A DNA stretch of 64,000 nt from assembly GCA_013141435.1 (NCBI GenBank), contig JABFQZ010000002.1, positions 21,022-85,021 on the forward strand. Direction: 5' to 3'. This DNA comes from Ferruginibacter sp. (lineage in GTDB: Bacteria > Bacteroidota > Bacteroidia > Chitinophagales > Chitinophagaceae). The translations under genes were made by a program, and so were the position numbers. Shown piece by piece: positions 63,875 through 64,000 of the stretch. Under the pieces are notes generated by a model. That model was not told the origin of the DNA, did no database searches, and saw only the letters and a list, made by a program, of their open reading frames with translations. Each line of letters opens with the position of its first letter. Within the stretch, counting starts at the first letter, position 1.

Positions 63875-64000
63875 GATACTGTACAAAAAAGTGTGTAAAG
63901 TTTAAAAAATCTGATTTTTGTGTTTGAGAAAAAAACACAGATAAAATGAACTTTACACAAGAACAAATTTCGGAGCTTTTCGATGAATTAGCAAACAAAA
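63875..64000 (+). mobile_element. Left end of a probable IS256-type insertion sequence (partial)
   Basis: GATACTGTACAAAAAAGTGTG and the following TAAAGTTT (63875-63903) resemble an IS256-family terminal repeat, typically containing GTGTAAA. The transposase-like reading frame starts 43 nt further on. The element continues beyond the window, so the right end and target duplication cannot be checked. Confidence 0.45.
63946..64000 (+). CDS. N-terminus of a probable IS256-type transposase (partial)
   Basis: Only 18 codons are visible: MNFTQEQISELFDELANK. The pattern (M-x-F-T-x-E-Q-I with a following helix) resembles, from memory, the start of IS256-family transposases in Bacteroidota. Too little remains to confirm it. 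Confidence 0.45.
   Translation, partial: MNFTQEQISELFDELANK

Overview
The window is a stretch of AT-rich chromosome from a member of the Bacteroidota. Four signs point there: type IX secretion (T9SS) C-terminal sorting domains on secreted proteins, promoters of the Bacteroidota type (TAnnTTTG at -7, often with no Shine-Dalgarno site after it), several families typical of the phylum (DUF4954, DUF3078, a fused branched-chain E1, a LytS/LytTR pair with a beta-propeller sensor), and the short GCAAAG-type intergenic repeats common in that phylum. Gene content and intergenic style suggest the Chitinophagaceae or a neighbouring family, but that is inference. Most of the window is core housekeeping DNA. 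No rRNA, tRNA or CRISPR array was seen.

Layout. 1-5085: partial dapD (lysine/peptidoglycan), glmS (amino sugars) and a DUF4954 beta-helix protein. 5086-13657: the main accessory-looking region, with a T9SS-secreted subtilase-like protein, a C39-like cysteine peptidase lipoprotein, a 60-residue hydrophilic peptide, a clan AA aspartic protease held between two 99-100 bp direct repeats, and a propeller sensor kinase with its LytTR regulator. 13725-25712: ffh, sucA, rpsT, a very large T9SS endonuclease I, a YugP-type protease, queA, a DUF2795 protein and lolD. 25952-34489: the fused branched-chain 2-oxoacid dehydrogenase E1, a J-domain protein, an M42 peptidase, membrane and lipoprotein genes, a LuxE-like enzyme and pyrR. 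34675-44257: ndk, purL, a polytopic membrane protein, groL-groS, pgk and rlmI. 44475-53313: rpsA, a zinc-less sirtuin, an EVE protein, a LutA-like Fe-S protein, a TPR membrane protein, pdhA, a HerA-like ATPase and scpA. 53361-63760: DUF3078, mscL, a DMT permease, secreted proteins, sucD, a thioesterase, rdgB, ilvE, rpsL and rpsG. From about 63875 the window runs into what looks like the left end of an IS256-type insertion sequence.

Functional links. Three thiamine-diphosphate dehydrogenase E1 genes (sucA, branched-chain E1, pdhA) plus sucD connect glycolysis (pgk), branched-chain amino acids (ilvE) and the TCA cycle. Ribosome biogenesis and protein export or folding genes (rpsT, rpsA, rpsL, rpsG, rlmI, ffh, groSL) are scattered singly or in pairs, as is usual in this phylum.

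The most unusual signals lie between genes. They are: a five-copy intergenic repeat family (TGGCG-A/T-CGC ... TTTTATT) with fixed internal spacing; a structured queA leader with two mutually exclusive foldings; the duplicated 5' end of the sensor-kinase gene around the aspartic protease; two GTAGCG hairpin elements on either side of pyrR-ndk; a MITE-like palindrome ending inside a coding region; and a terminator-shaped hairpin in the rpsA leader. Start codons were chosen with the -7 promoter positions where possible, and several genes start with GTG or TTG.
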